A stretch of 64,000 nt of DNA from Eledone cirrhosa. Lineage: Eukaryota; Mollusca; Cephalopoda; Octopoda; Eledonidae. The position numbers and the translations under genes are program-made. Below are positions 12,217 through 25,200 of this stretch, piece after piece; position 1 is the stretch's first letter, and each line of letters begins with the position of its first letter. The notes under the pieces were generated by a model, which searched no databases, was not told the DNA's origin, and saw only the letters and a list, made by a program, of their open reading frames with translations. The stretch covers positions 114,561,439 to 114,625,438 of the forward strand of contig OZ024742.1 of NCBI GenBank assembly GCA_964016885.1. Reading direction: 5' to 3'.

Positions 12217-13069
12217 ATGGGTGTATGTGACCGTTCGTGCGTGTGTGTGTATATCTATACGTGTATACACACTTATATATGTGCGTTTAGAGAGAGAGCG
12301 GGGGGGGGGTACCGCTTTATATAGTTTCCCACACATAGATACAGACATATTTCATAGCAAATTTACATAGAAACACACACGCTCATGTTCACATCAAACA
12401 TTCTAACACAAACACACTCACAACGACAGACACACACATTCATGTGAAACCATCATTAACGTAAATGTCAATGTTATAGCCGCAGAATGTTATAAAATAT
12501 GTGCATAATTTTGAGTGCTAGAGTACAGCCAGCTGTAATCACATATTATATTGCAGACGACAGACACCTAATAATATTGAAAAATAACATTGTTCTCATC
12601 GATCAAGTAACTATCAATACAATATTCTATTTCTCTCCTCAGCTGTCAGATCTTTCTACAACAAATAGCAAATGAAATCACAGCCATGAAAAGATGAATG
12701 ACAATCTGATAACATATACTATTTTTATGACACGTGCACTCTAATGGAAAGAAGGGGATGTGAGTGGTAAATGAACAACTAGTGAGATGGAATTTGCAGA
12801 TACAAATCAGGGAGAACATTTAACGAAATTTAACACATCGTTTATGGTATATACATACACGATAGATATATAGAGAGTATATCTCAAAAGCTGTGTAGAT
12901 AATAATATATACACACAAACATACACACACACACAAACACAAACACAAACACACACACACACATATGTATATATATTTATATATGCAGTTTTGACAAGTT
13001 GTTCAATTGATATATTTTTACTACACGTTTTCCACTATACACATACCCATAATAGACACGTTCACACAT
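12215..13069. other. No gene seen
   Basis: AT-rich sequence with imperfect (AC)n-like stretches at about 12370-12440 and 12906-12966. Nothing coding is recognised. Confidence 0.5.
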
Positions 13070-13105
13070 ATGCCACACACACATACCCCACACACACACG
13101 CACTA

Positions 13106-13182
<77 letters not shown>
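13070..13182. repeat. (AC)n-(AT)n microsatellite
   Basis: Degenerate then pure AC to about 13128, then (AT)n to about 13182. Confidence 0.95.
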
Positions 13183-13188
<6 letters not shown>

Positions 13189-13199
13189 TAATATATGTA

Positions 13200-14082
13200 T
13201 ATATAAAAAGCGTGGAAAAGGAAGAGGTATTATAACAATGAGAAAGAATATAGGGAATGAGGGAGAGAAATGTAGAGAAAATATATTAATTGAGCATGTC
13301 AAAACTGCAGGACAAGGTTTCAATAGATGTTACCATTTTGAAATGGCGGTGTATAGAAAGAACAAGAACAATGTAGAATAAGAATCATATACCTTACAAT
13401 TGTTAAAAGAAGATCGTGTCGATAGATAAATGTCTAAGTGGCGTTGCCTATTTGTTTAAATATAGTTTTCCAGATACGTTTTAAAGTACGTTTTGAATAA
13501 TCTAAATCTCATTTGAAACTCCGAATATTGTGATTTCAGTTTATATTAGACTATATAATTATTATGAAACGTATGTGATTTTCTGTAATAATTATCAAAT
13601 TTGGGTGCTCATTCCGGATAACACCACCTGATTTAAATTGACCTCTGTTCGTTAATATAACCTTAACAAACCTCTATTTATCAACTATTCGGATATATTT
13701 AATATTATCAATATTTAAAAAGATATATAATTATAGGATAGTTTCTGTTCTTTTGGTCAAATTGAATGACGTACTAAGAAGTTTGCGTGTATAAATCTAA
13801 AATAATTGGAATTATTTACAGAAGAAATGATTACGATATGACACAAGAAGCAGGAAACTCTATTTTGATGACTTATGCATACCATATCAAACACAGAACT
13901 ATGCAAGATAAAAATTTAAAGATAATGACTAGAATCATGGTTTCGTATATTCGCAAACTTTTCTATTTATTCCAGAACTTTTAGATATTCAAATGTCTAA
14001 AGGTTGTGTATATATTGGCAAAGAACATTTTCTCATGATGTATTCTACTGGGCGTATACTCTCTTATTTTGATCATTATATA
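13200..14082. other. No gene seen
   Basis: AT-rich sequence. Short open frames (for example 13787-13984) show no family resemblance. Confidence 0.5.
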
Positions 14083-15037
14083 CTAGACATGAAAAATGCG
14101 CAAGCTCAAAAGTGCCACAGAATGTTATAATAAACCTTCAAAAGTGTGGGACTAGAGTTGTTGCTAAAAAATATTGTAATCATTATATATCGTACATTCT
14201 GTGGCATCCTTTATAAAAATAGCTTAAACCAACGAAGCCTTTATTTTTACGCTATTTCACTTAGTTAATTCTTAGAGTGTAACATATAAAAATATGATTT
14301 ACAACTATAAAATAAATTAATTAATATAATAACAGAGCTGCGGAGCTGAAATTTAGGAAATAATGGAGTATCGGATCCTGAGTTGGAGCCAGTCAATGTT
14401 TGGCCGACTCCGCAGCCCTGTATAATACATTTCATATTAAAGTTATTAATAAACCTATTTTACACTTCATGCAAATTACCACGAGATATTGATATTAGAT
14501 ATAAGATACAGCGCAATATCTACAGCTGTAAAAGTACGAAAGCGAAGTAATAATAAGTGGCTTAAGGTAATTCCAATATGAAAGTTTGTAGTGATAAAAA
14601 TTTGATAATGCAATACGATTGTTAATATTATAGTTCTATGAAAATGTAACAATAGATAACTAAATTATTTTACTATTAGTATATTTAAGAAATTATCATT
14701 ATAGATTTGATCGTTCATATAAGCATCATATTAAGTTTCAACACAATTATTTTGTTACTATGAGTATATGATAATAATATTACGTAATTATTTATAGCTG
14801 TTATTACATTAAACATATATGTATTTATTTTTATATGTTACACTCTAAGAATTAACTAAGTGAAATAGCGTAAAAATAAAGGCTTCGTTGGTTTAAGCTA
14901 TTTTTATAAAGGATGCCACAGAATGTACGATATATAATGATTACAATATTTTTTAGCAACAACTCTAGTCCCACACTTTTGAAGGTTTATTATAACATTC
15001 TGTGGCACTTTTGAGCTTGCGCATTTTTCATGTCTAG
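14083..15037. mobile_element. Foldback element with perfect 212-bp inverted repeats
   Basis: Arms 14083-14294 and 14826-15037 read as exact reverse complements, beginning CTAGACATGAAAAATGCG and ending in the mirror CATGTCTAG. Each arm contains a further 12-bp inverted pair, TGCCACAGAATG (14113) and CATTCTGTGGCA (14195). The AT-rich interior has no long open frame and includes the hAT-type MITE at 14333-14420. No clear target-site duplication flanks the outer ends. Identity of the arms suggests recent insertion or gene conversion. Superfamily is not assignable from what I can see. Confidence 0.85.
14333..14420. mobile_element. hAT-type MITE (88 bp) with 8-bp target duplication
   Basis: Termini CAGAGCTGCGGAG and CTCCGCAGCCCTG are imperfect inverted repeats of the CAGRG type used by hAT transposons. 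They are flanked by TATAATAA (14325-14332) and TATAATAC (14421-14428), a 7-of-8 match. There is no coding capacity, so it depended on a transposase elsewhere. It lies inside the spacer of the larger foldback element and therefore inserted there, or moved with it. Confidence 0.65.
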
Positions 15038-15593
15038 TTTAATATTTTTTTAAGGCAACGCTTGTAATAACTCTAGTTAAACAGGATATATTTTAATAAT
15101 AAATTATCGTTGTAATGTAATTAGATTATGTAATTGTTATTATAAATTATCTTATAAATATTAGTGTAAGATGTATACAAATATTTTCAGACTTTTAATA
15201 TAAACAACTACAAAAAACAATCAATATTAAATCAATATATTATACATAATAGAAAACATAAAATATACAATACAAAAACAAAATATTTACATACAATTGC
15301 AATTATCAGTGTATATACATTTTCTTTATATTCCCTGAGCAAATTAATAAGATTTGTTTTTATTGTACATAATTTGATGACTTGTTGGAGTGTATTAAAA
15401 GATAGCAACAATTTGTGATTAAATTGTTATCTTAAGCAACTCACTTTTTAATAGTTGTTGGCTGAGCGAAATTGTAAAAGCCTATGAGCAAATATAAAAA
15501 AAAATACACAAACAACATTTCCTTGTGTTATTACAACATTAGATAAAATAATTGAGCAATGTCGTTATATTTTGCTCTTATTGCACATTAATA
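15038..15593. other. No gene seen
   Basis: AT-rich sequence. A segment near 15210-15240 (ATAAACAACTACAAAAAACA) recurs at about 16302-16322. Confidence 0.45.
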
Positions 15594-15761
15594 GTGTTTC
15601 TATTTTTCGGCACAAATCCATTACGGCAGTCCATTACTGGTACTTTATTTTATCGAATTAGTAAGTATGAAAGTCGAAGTTAACCTCGGCAGGATTTGAA
15701 CTTAGAATGCAAAGGACCATAACAATACTGCAAAGCATGGTGTCTGACGCTCTACCAATAC
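15594..15761 (-). mobile_element. tRNA-derived cephalopod-type SINE, diverged
   Basis: Reverse orientation. CCATTACTGGTACTTTATTT, AACCTCGGCAGGATTTGAAC (B-box region) and AGCATGGTGTCTGACGCTCT (A-box side) match the other SINE copies. Several substitutions relative to the 39538 copy. Confidence 0.8.
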
Positions 15762-16155
15762 TTGTGTTGAGCTGGTCATTAATTTATGGTGGTCGTGCGT
15801 GGAGTAGAGCAATCGCTAGTTGAAATATTATGAACAAAACATTTTTATTTGCCGAAGAACATATTTTCAATACTGTTTGTGAATGTGACGAAGGAAATAC
15901 ATTCTGATATGGAACAGTGTACAAAGTGTGTCTGTGAATAACATAATGTTACCTCATGTTGTTGTCAAGACATAATGGATTTCGTATATCCAGTTAGAAG
16001 ATGAAACCTAGCCATCTCGGATTAGTTATATTTCATGCCATGTGTAAACGTATTTGAGGATAGCAAAATATGCGCGTTAATTATAATAATTAGTTAATAA
16101 TATTACAAAATATACCTAATTAAACTCTTTGCTTGAAATTTTATCATTCTTCGTT

Positions 16156-16157
<2 letters not shown>

Positions 16158-16198
<41 letters not shown>

Positions 16199-16220
16199 GG
16201 AGAGAGAGAGAGTGAGAGAT
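16158..16220. repeat. (AT)n-(AG)n microsatellite
   Basis: AT at 16158-16181 followed by AG to about 16217. Confidence 0.9.
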
Positions 16221-16579
16221 TTATCTAGTCCTTCGCTCAAGATTAATCTATAAGTTTAGATGTTTGCCTTCGTTTAAGTAAATATTACAGTAAGATGTTT
16301 AATATAAACAACTACAAAAAACAATTAATATTAAAACGAAAAAATTATCAATGATAAAAGAAGCGGATGCAACTTTTTTTTTTATAAAGTTATATTCCTG
16401 TTTCTTTAAAGAACATTTCATTTTTGTTCTATTGTAGGCGAAATAATGCAATGGTTTAATAGGGAAGATATAACTTACCAATTATGTCTCTAACCGTGTA
16501 ACGCTTTTTAAGTAGATAACTACAATTGAAAATACTAAAGAAATGGAACCAACAATTCAATTTGAAAGTCGTCTAGTGA

Positions 16580-16635
16580 CAGTGTATTACTGGTACTTTA
16601 TTTTATCGACCCCGTAACGATGAAAGGCAAAAATG
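16580..16635 (-). mobile_element. SINE fragment (central domain only)
   Basis: GTATTACTGGTACTTTATTT and ATCGACCCCGTAACGATGAA match the conserved central block of the SINE family. Both ends are missing. Confidence 0.7.
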
Positions 16636-16639
16636 CAAA

Positions 16640-17568
16640 TGCATAAAATTTAAATTGCCTTAATTCTATCGTCTGCTGTTTCATTAAAGGGAGATTATCG
16701 TCTGTATTTAATTCTATCGTCTACTGTTCCACTAAACAGATATACCTCCACTATCGTCTCTATTTATACATTTTAACTTATAACTTATACACATTTGATT
16801 TGAAATATTTTATCTAGTCCCCCCTCTCAATATTATGATGATTTCTTTCGAATGAAACAGTTCTAGTCCTGTAGAAGCCATTTATATATATAATTGAACT
16901 GAGTTAAAAATTCACAATATTTATAATTAAATAAGCTCATATATATATGTGTGTATTTATCTGTTTATTGTATTATATATAATGTGTGTATATACAGGAT
17001 GTCCCCCAAAAATATATACACACTTCAACAGCATTCTAATAACTATTGCCTGTACAGGTAATCAAAGTGTCAATCGAATGTTAGTTTCGTGTTTTAACAG
17101 TACAAATTTACAATACACACATAAAACCAGTGTATATACATACATGAGTGTGTATACACATACATGAATGTGTATATACAATATATATGTATATATATAT
17201 AGACACATATATTCACGGTGCAACGGTACATTAAAATATAGATGCGGGAGAGGGGGGGTGTATATATAGGGGCGCTGGGGATAAAGGAGTGTAAAGCGTG
17301 TGTAATTGATATATTGAAGGAGAGGAGCGTGCAGCGATAGAGTAACAAATATATAGAGAGGGGGAGAGATGGTATTGAAGGGGAGGAGTGCAAAGCGAAA
17401 GAGTAAGAGATATATATAGAGACGGAACATATAGAGAGAAACAGGCGTAAGTAACAGTGGAAGAGATATAGAGAGAGGTACTCTGATTGGTTGAAAATTA
17501 GCCAATGACATACGATCACCACCACCACGGCTATCCCCGAAACATTTTTAAAGAAGCCAGGCATATAT
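16640..17568. other. No gene seen
   Basis: AT-rich sequence. CAGGATGTCCCCCAAAAATA at about 16996 resembles the end of a DNA transposon, but no matching inverted end was found. Frames on the minus strand at 17062-17591 are Ser/Leu/Tyr-rich and not convincing. Confidence 0.4.
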
Positions 17569-17621
17569 GTTAGAACACGAAAAGTGAACATTCTGTTGTT
17601 TCACAGTTTTCGTGTTCTAAC
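17569..17621. repeat. Hairpin of about 22-bp arms
   Basis: GTTAGAACACGAAAA plus GTGAACA pairs with TGTTTCAC plus TTTTCGTGTTCTAAC, with a 2-base bulge. A (TA)n tract follows shortly after, as at other inverted repeats here. Confidence 0.8.
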
Positions 17622-17651
17622 AGATGTATATATGTATATATATTTATGTAC

Positions 17652-17655
<4 letters not shown>

Positions 17656-17746
<91 letters not shown>
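17656..17746. repeat. (AT)n microsatellite
   Basis: About 90 bp of pure AT. Confidence 0.95.
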
Positions 17747-17749
<3 letters not shown>

Positions 17750-17779
17750 GGGGTAACAGATTATTGTTATAGGTAGTCC

Positions 17780-18333
17780 ATCGGAGCTTGTGAGAATGAA
17801 AGGAATATACAGGCATTAGCTTGCCTATTATATTGCTACTCTGTTAATGTTATCTTATACATGTATGTTATTGATGATGTGAAAGCTAAACAACCCCACG
17901 ATTCTAACTAACAGTCTCTTCATCTAATATAGACCACATAGATATTGAACCCACCTCACACCACAAATATTACTATCCTCACTACAGTGATAAATATTTC
18001 ATCTGTCAGATAATAAATGATTCTTACAATCACTAGACCTAGACTAAAGGAAATGGTTCATTGTTTAAAGCCACTAGTTTATCACTACACTATATATAAT
18101 ACACCCCATGGCAGCTTTTACATGTCAATTTTATACATCTGCCTCATGTCGGCTAGTTTTACACGCTAAAATCGTAGATATACTATATTTCTTACCAAGA
18201 TTGATGTTGTGATTATTTCAAATAATTTATTCGTAGCAATGATAGTATTGTTGTTATTGTTCTGATTGAATGCCATTTCTACTATATATAGTAGCCATGC
18301 CTGTATATTCCTTTCATTCTCACAAGCTCCGAT
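17780..18333. mobile_element. Element with perfect 37-bp inverted ends
   Basis: ATCGGAGCTTGTGAGAATGA... (17780-17816) is exactly mirrored at 18297-18333. The interior of about 480 bp is non-coding. It could be a non-autonomous foldback element or two termini of a larger inverted structure. No target duplication is evident. Confidence 0.6.
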
Positions 18334-18452
18334 GAATTGACTGGTTACAACTATGTATTGGTGATCGAATGTCGTGAAAACAAGCGTGAAGGGATCTATA
18401 GACCTACCAGTTCAGAGAAACAAGTGTCAGCAAACCGTGTCACACTTCTTTC

Positions 18453-18457
<5 letters not shown>

Positions 18458-18540
<83 letters not shown>
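18458..18540. repeat. (AT)n-(GT)n microsatellite
   Basis: AT to 18505, then GT to about 18537. Confidence 0.95.
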
Positions 18541-18734
18541 TTTGTGCGTGTGTGATGTTTCATATATACAATGAAATTAGTAATCCTAGCAGATAAAACA
18601 AATAATGCAGGGACAAGCACGCAAAATATATGGTTTACTTTTTAACTAACAAACACGGGAAAAGACAACGATATCGATATGTCTTAATAATTCTAATGTA
18701 CTGATTGCTTTCGTGAGATTTATACCGAATAGTA

Positions 18735-18915
18735 ATTGTTTCTAATTTTGGCACAAGTCCAACAATTATCCACTGTATTACTGGTACTTTATTTTATCGG
18801 CCCCGTAAAGATGAAAGGCACATTTAACCGCGGCGGGATTTGAACTCAGAATGGAAAGAACCGTAACTCTATGCGTGAAAGCATGGCGTCCGACCCTCTA
18901 CCAATACTGCCATAA
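18735..18915 (-). mobile_element. tRNA-derived SINE, near full length
   Basis: Reverse orientation, from TTGTTTCTAATTTTGGCACA (tail side) through GTATTACTGGTACTTTATTT and GGCGGGATTTGAACTCAGAA (B box) to GCATGGCGTCCGACCCTCTA and CCAATACTGCC (A-box end). It is non-coding; such SINEs are transcribed by Pol III and mobilised by a LINE. Confidence 0.85.
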
Positions 18916-19149
18916 TAATATTCTATTCGTTTTCAACGAAACAGCCTCATTACGCTATGTGTTTTAGACGCCCATCATCTCCCCTTTGTTCTAGCGGTGC
19001 AAATAAATCGAATATTATTATTGTTTAATAAAAACTCACGCATATATTCTCGTATCCGCTATGTTTGGGCGAAACTAATTTTATTTTTAATATACTGATT
19101 ATCGTTAGCAATTATGATTAACCTTATTTTATTATCATCATATTTGTTT

Positions 19150-19320
19150 CGTGCAAGGGCGATGGAACTCTATTCTTTATGACATAAAGTTACGGCCCTT
19201 TACAGTCTGAATTTAAATCCCGCCGAAGTTAGCTTTGACTGTTATCCTAACATGGCCGCTGAAGTAAATTAACTGTAACGCTAGGGGGCGATTTAATCGA
19301 CTTGATCTCCTATGAAAGTT
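19150..19320 (+). mobile_element. SINE fragment of a second subfamily
   Basis: AAAGTTACGGCCCTTTACAG, TTTAAATCCCGCCGAAGTTA and then GGGGGCGATTTAATCGACTT. The last block is not in the other copies here but belongs to a related cephalopod SINE subfamily as I remember it. The tRNA 5' half is degraded. Confidence 0.6.
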
Positions 19321-20249
19321 GATCTTTTTTTCTAAATAATTCATCATTATTTTTTCTTCATGTCTCAGCATAAAGTCTTAATTCACACAGTTATTCAATA
19401 TTTTAACTTTTGTTAATCTTTTAATTAAACTAACCAGATTTGTTTTAAAGCTGGTTAGCTTATCTCTTCCTATAGGCCCAATGGTCAAACATGTGTTTTT
19501 TTCTGAAACACATTCCTCAATATTTTGTTGAAATTAACATGGTTGACAAATTTCTTGCTGTCGTTACACATAATTGACAGTTCTCCATAGAATGGAAAAG
19601 CCAAATATAATAATAATTGTTATTATTATTATTGGTCGTTGAAGCGAATGGACGTACTATCGTGAGGTCAAGTAAATTTAATGTTTCTACTTTTGAAATA
19701 AGTTTGTTATTAATAATTTTGTTTCAAACGGGGAATAAGACTTTAGTCCCTTCACCCAAGAAATATTTAAACTTTGTGTGTTTAAAAGAAAACTTTTATC
19801 AAAACAAACCACGGTGGAGCCACGCCTCCCAGCTTTGAGTTTGCAGTCTTGCGACAGCGAGTCAAGCATTCAGGCTAATAACAATTTTAAAATGTAACAA
19901 CACTTCAGGCAACATCACCAATACTAGCACCAACTACAGTGAGAACACTAATATAAACAACAATGACAACAGCAGCCACAACGACATTACCTATAACAGT
20001 CAAAAAGCAGTCGTGAGCAAGAACGACAACAGCACCAGCAACTACGACAACAAAAACAACAATAACTGCAATAATGACAATAACACCAACAACAGAAAGA
20101 ACGACAACAAATACAACAATATCAACAACAACAGCAACAACAACAATAACAACAATAGCAGCAGCATCAATATCAACGAAACAACAACAATAACATCCAT
20201 ACCAGCACCAACAACAAGCAGTAGCGGGAGCAATAATGGTACCGCTTAA

Positions 20250-21600
20250 AAGGAGGCCACTTCTTTCGCAGGTGTGGCCCAACATATAGAAACAGCGTTA
20301 GTCACACAGGAGGAGATGGCAGTCGCATGGGCCATGGTGACAAGAAATGACAATAGTGTCTCCCTGAAACCTCCACCCGATTTTTTAAAGGATCAGCAGC
20401 TACGGACGTTGACCTACCGCACCGTAAACAAAATGTCACATCGGGTAGAGACAGCAACGGAGGCTCACATCCAAAAGGCATTGGGGTGCATCTGGGCGCG
20501 CAAAATCACCATCACCCGAGGCAAAAAGTATGCCACAGTAGACGTATGTTTTCCACCACCCAAGAGTGAGGAGATAGTATTGGTGCCCTCCTACTGCAGG
20601 CAGACAATTGTGAGAGTCTCATGTCCCGCCCATACCTTGGCAAGCCGCGACAGCCGAGGACAGGACCACCATGCTGCAAGTATAGAGAATAGGAAAACAG
20701 AACTCGTGAGGTACAAGCCTTCAAATGCAAAGACATCTGAGAAGGACTGTATCGAGGCTATCCCAGAATCCATAGACGACGAAGAAGGAATACAACTCCC
20801 TATAAGCGTCCAAGGAAGGCACCCAATGTGCTATCTCTGTGGAGGTTTAAGGGAGACTCTATTGGCGCTTCTTGTCACCATGGCCCTTGCGACTGCCATC
20901 TCCTCCTCTGTGACTAACACTGTCTCAATATTTGGGGCGACACCAGCAAAAGAAGTGGTCCCTTTTTCATCAGCACCACTTTTGCTGCCGCTAAAGGTCT
21001 TACTGGTGGTGCGAAGTCTCACACTTTGGAATCCCAAAGAGTCAGGAGATAGTCTTGGTGCCCTCCTACCACGGGCATAAATTTGTGAGGGTCAAAGTGA
21101 CGCAGGTCCAAACCGACGTGTCCATACCCTGGCTGGCTGCTTCTGTCCCTGCTGGAATCGAAGACAGGACGACCATGCTGCAAGTTGAGAAAATAGGAAG
21201 AGAGAACTAGTCAGGTATAGGCATGACAATGCTTATACAAACTGACCAGGAATGTATCGACGCCATCCCCGATATCATAGACATCCAGGAAGGACTCCAA
21301 CTTCTTATACGCGTAGAAGAAAGACGGCCAAAACGTTATCTCTGTGGGTAGAAGGGTCAGCGCAGGGCCATTTTCCTGCAGAAAACAGCGAAGAAGAAGG
21401 CCCCTCTCCTTCCAATACCTGGTCCGCTGCTACCAAGAGCAGGGCAGGCAACAAACGCAGAAGCCCATTACACGGTTAGTAGGAGGGCAACGTCCGTGGT
21501 ACCCGTACCAAGGCCACGGTCAACTAAAGCAGCAGCATCAGTGGCGGCAAAACCAATAGCTACTTTTGAAGTAGCTACACCAGCAACAACATTGCCGAAA
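20250..21600 (+). pseudogene. LINE copy 1 ORF1 (RNA-binding, zinc knuckle), rearranged
   Basis: The frame at 20274-21080 reads KKYATVDVCFPPPKSEEIVL, then DCIEAIPESIDDEEGIQLPI and a zinc-knuckle start CYLCGG. The same order (TIPD..., ISVEGKRP, CFRCG) occurs in copies 2 and 4. LINE ORF1 proteins bind the element's RNA. After the knuckle the frame runs into a segment (20842-20968) that is the reverse complement of 20248-20374. From about 21045 the middle of ORF1 appears again in direct orientation (ATAGTCTTGGTGCCCTCCTA). The ORF1 therefore holds an inverted and a direct internal duplication and cannot encode a normal product. Confidence 0.75.
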
Positions 21601-22270
21601 AGGGCTCCACTACCACCACCAACAGCCAATTAGCACATACCCCTCCCAGACGACACGGAATGCGACATGGAGTTTGAGGCGGGAGTGAATTGGCAAACGG
21701 TCTGACCAAAAAACAAGAAACAAAAAGAAACCTTAGATTCACCCTCCAAAAGCGAATGCACACAAAGAGGGGTAAGGCAGCAAGGAAACTTGCAGCAACA
21801 CCACCACCATCACCATCACCACTACAAGCACCACCGCCAACAACAATCACACCACCACCAGCATCACAAAAACACCAACAACGCAAACGAAAGAAAACAC
21901 ACACACCAAGCAGCAACAAAATCACCCCTCCCCTAAAAAGTACACAGCCATAAACATGGCAAAAAAAGAACTCATTCAATATATAAAGCAGCACACAGAC
22001 ATCACAGCAAATAAACTACTACACCCCACCAACACCAAGAAATCTCCCGACAAACATAAGCATCATTGAAATCTCAATAGAATAGTACAAACCTTTAAAA
22101 CAAAAATTCCCCAACGCAGTTGGAGACTACAGAGGGCCGGTTACCAAGAGGATATACACTGATATCATCTTGGAAACACCCATGACCAGCCAAAGGGTCG
22201 GTTCTACTGTCCCTTCACCACACAATCAAGTTAAGTGAGACTTACTCACTTGCCCCGTTTCTCATCCAAC

Positions 22271-25200
22271 ATGGCCGTACCCCTCAGAATAGGCATTATA
22301 AATGCACGTGGCCTGAAGTCATCTTGGAAGCAGGGTCACAAGCTCAACGACTTCAGGTCACTAAACATAGATGTGGTGGCAATCAGCGAGACCAGAATCT
22401 CCGAAGCACAAGCCTTCGCACCGATCTTCGGCGGCTACGATGTATACACATCTCCCAGCTGTCCAGGATCGGGGGGAGGGGTTGCCGTCCTTTTTCGGAG
22501 AGTTTTGGCGCTCGCCATACGGGACATCTTCCTACACCTAGAAGGTAAGTCGGTGATGCTGGACGTGACCGGCAGCGAATACAATACTTTCAGGCTAGTA
22601 GCCGTCTACGCCCCGACAGGGGCAGGACGGCCAGATTTCCTCCGACGTCTAGAGACCTTTCTTGGAACGTCCCGCACTTTAGTGTCAGTGGGCGACTGGA
22701 ACGGTATCTTGGATGCACGCTGTGATTGTGTGGGGCTAGTGGGTAGGGGAGGAGGGTGCAAGATCCTCACCAACCTGCTCAGACGTGTTTTAACTGTTTG
22801 ACAGGTATCGACTGGATCACCCGAATGTGCCAATGTGCACATGGACAAACCGCATCGGGTCATCCAGATCGTATCTCGATAGGGCATTCTGCAGAGAACT
22901 AGATAAAGCTAGTATAAGTTGTCCACAATTTAAAATAGTCAACTACAGAGCCCACACATTTGTAATCTGTAAGATCGACATAGACAGACTTCATAGACAA
23001 GGGCCCAGGTACTGGAAGCTGAACGCTCTTTCCCGGCGCGCAAAGCCTACAGAGACAGGATTAGCGTATTTGTTAAGCGGGCGTTGACGGGAGCATTCGT
23101 CAACAACAGGTGATGGTTCGCCCTGAAAAGGGCAATTAAAGTAGAGTCGATATAGGTTTAGCAAAGGAGTAGTGATAGAGGGAAAGAGAGTAGAGGGAGA
23201 GCTAGTCTGAAAGCTAGAAGGGGCGTTTAGGACAGGCATCGCGTGCTTGGGGCGAGATTGGCACTCGAACAATTCTTCAACGCAAAACACGAATGCTGCG
23301 TCGTCAGAGCTAGAGCGCCTGCTCGGAAACACGATGGGACAACAGTTGTCCAATGGGCCCGGGTGGAAGAGGCGCGACGTGGCAACAGAACCACAAAACG
23401 GTCTTTCTCTGACCAAAACGGGTGCGTGATGCTCGAACCTGAGCGGATGTGTGAAGCTTTTCAGCAGCACTATGCTGAACTATTCGGGAGTGGCGGCGGC
23501 CCGGATCGGGGCATGGACTTCAGTGTATACCTTGGCTCTCGACGACCGCAGCACAGTGTTGCAAAAAGCCAATAACAGCTGGTGAAATACGGGAAGCGAT
23601 GGCTAACTGCACAAGGGGTAAATCGCCAGGTTCGGATGGTCTGCCCTACGAGCTTTATGCATTTATGCCAGAATTGTTCGGTGACCTCTGGGCAGACGTC
23701 TACTGGAACTGGCAGCAGATCGGGAGCATTCCCAGTTTTGTGATCCGGGGAGCAGTTGCGCTGCTGAGAAAAGACCCGAACAAGGGGGATGTTATCGATA
23801 ATTTCAGGTCCATAACCCTGCTAAACGCAGAGTTCAATATTTTGGCAAAGGTGTTAGCAACGATTGGTGCTTGTCCTCAAGGGTCTGGTGTGAGAGGCGC
23901 AGACATGCGCCATTCTTGACAGATCCATACACGACAATCACCACCTCATGCGATACATCATAGATAGGGTGGTTAAGGAACCTGGCAAGGGTGGGGCCCT
24001 GATCAACTTGGATCAATCCAAAGCATTCAATAGGGTTGACCATCGGTACCTGGCGGCGGTCCTTGAGGCAGCCGGTTTCGGGCCCGTTTTCAGGGGTTGG
24101 ATCGCAGCAATGTACAGCAACATCTGCTCAGTTTTGAGGGTGAACGGTCACCTGTAGCAGCCGTTCAGCATCATGCGCTCAGTCCGCCAGGGTTGTCCCC
24201 TCTCGTCCCTCTTGTACGTATTGGCTCTCGAACCGTTACTGCACAGACTGGGGGCGATGAGGGGCGTCCCACGCGAACTAGGATGCGGGAAATCCTAGTC
24301 GGCTTACGCTGACGAGGTCACCGTGGTGGTGTGGAGCACCAGGCACGTCCAGATGCTCGGCACCGCTCTCAAGAAATACGAAGCGGTGACAGAAGCAAAG
24401 ATAAACCAGGAAACGTAGGTGGGCTTGTAGCTCGGCACCTGGAGAGGTAAGTCGATGCCGTCCGACAGCATCATGGGGCGTTGGACGGACGGACCAGTTA
24501 AATTGCTCGCGGTCTTGTTCCGACCGGACCTCCAGATGGAGAAAAACTAGAACGATGTGACGAGCAGGGTGGGCTCCCTCACCCAGAAAGGCCGGGCGGA
24601 GGTGGCAAATGCGTACATCGCATCCGTCATCTGCTACAGCCTCACCGTCGTCATTGCTCCAGCCCAACTCTCACCAAAATGGAGCGCCTCCTCTTCCGCT
24701 TTTTGTGGAAGGGACGCGCTCCCATGGTCAGGCGATCCATCTGCTGTCAACACCCGTTGCGTGGAGGACTGTGCATGCCATGGCTGATGATGCGCAGACA
24801 TGCGCTGAGGCTGCGACATCTCTGATGCTTCTTTGATGGTGAACAGGTGTGGTCGCCGTTCGCCAGGCACGTTTTTTCCACAGCTCGTCTCCTTGGCGGA
24901 GCTGCAGTCCTGGGTCAGAAAACGACCGAGGGATAGCGCTTGGAAACTGGAATGTCTCCAGGCGCTCACTGTCCTGTCCCAACTGGGCACCAGTATCGGT
25001 GGAACATCCACCTATAGAGTACTAGTGGAGGGGAAGAGCGACGACATTCTTGGATAGATCCTGGGCGTCGAAGAAGACAGCTGTTTGCTCTCTTCCGGAG
25101 AACTTTCAGCCCGGGCCTATGGATATCATCCAAAATCCCTGGCCTGGCAGTGCTACCGGGGAGCGTTGCCGGTTCGAGATAAGCTCTACAGGCACGGAAA

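Noticed and set aside
16990..17110. CAGGATGTCCCCCAAAAATA as a transposon end
   Set aside because: No matching inverted end or target duplication found.
18735..18915. True tRNA genes at SINE heads
   Set aside because: A and B boxes are present but no cloverleaf with an intact acceptor stem; they continue into the SINE body.
19905..20285. Minus-strand 126-codon Val/Ile/Ala-rich frame
   Set aside because: It is antisense to the CAA/AAC-rich ORF1 leader of LINE copy 1.
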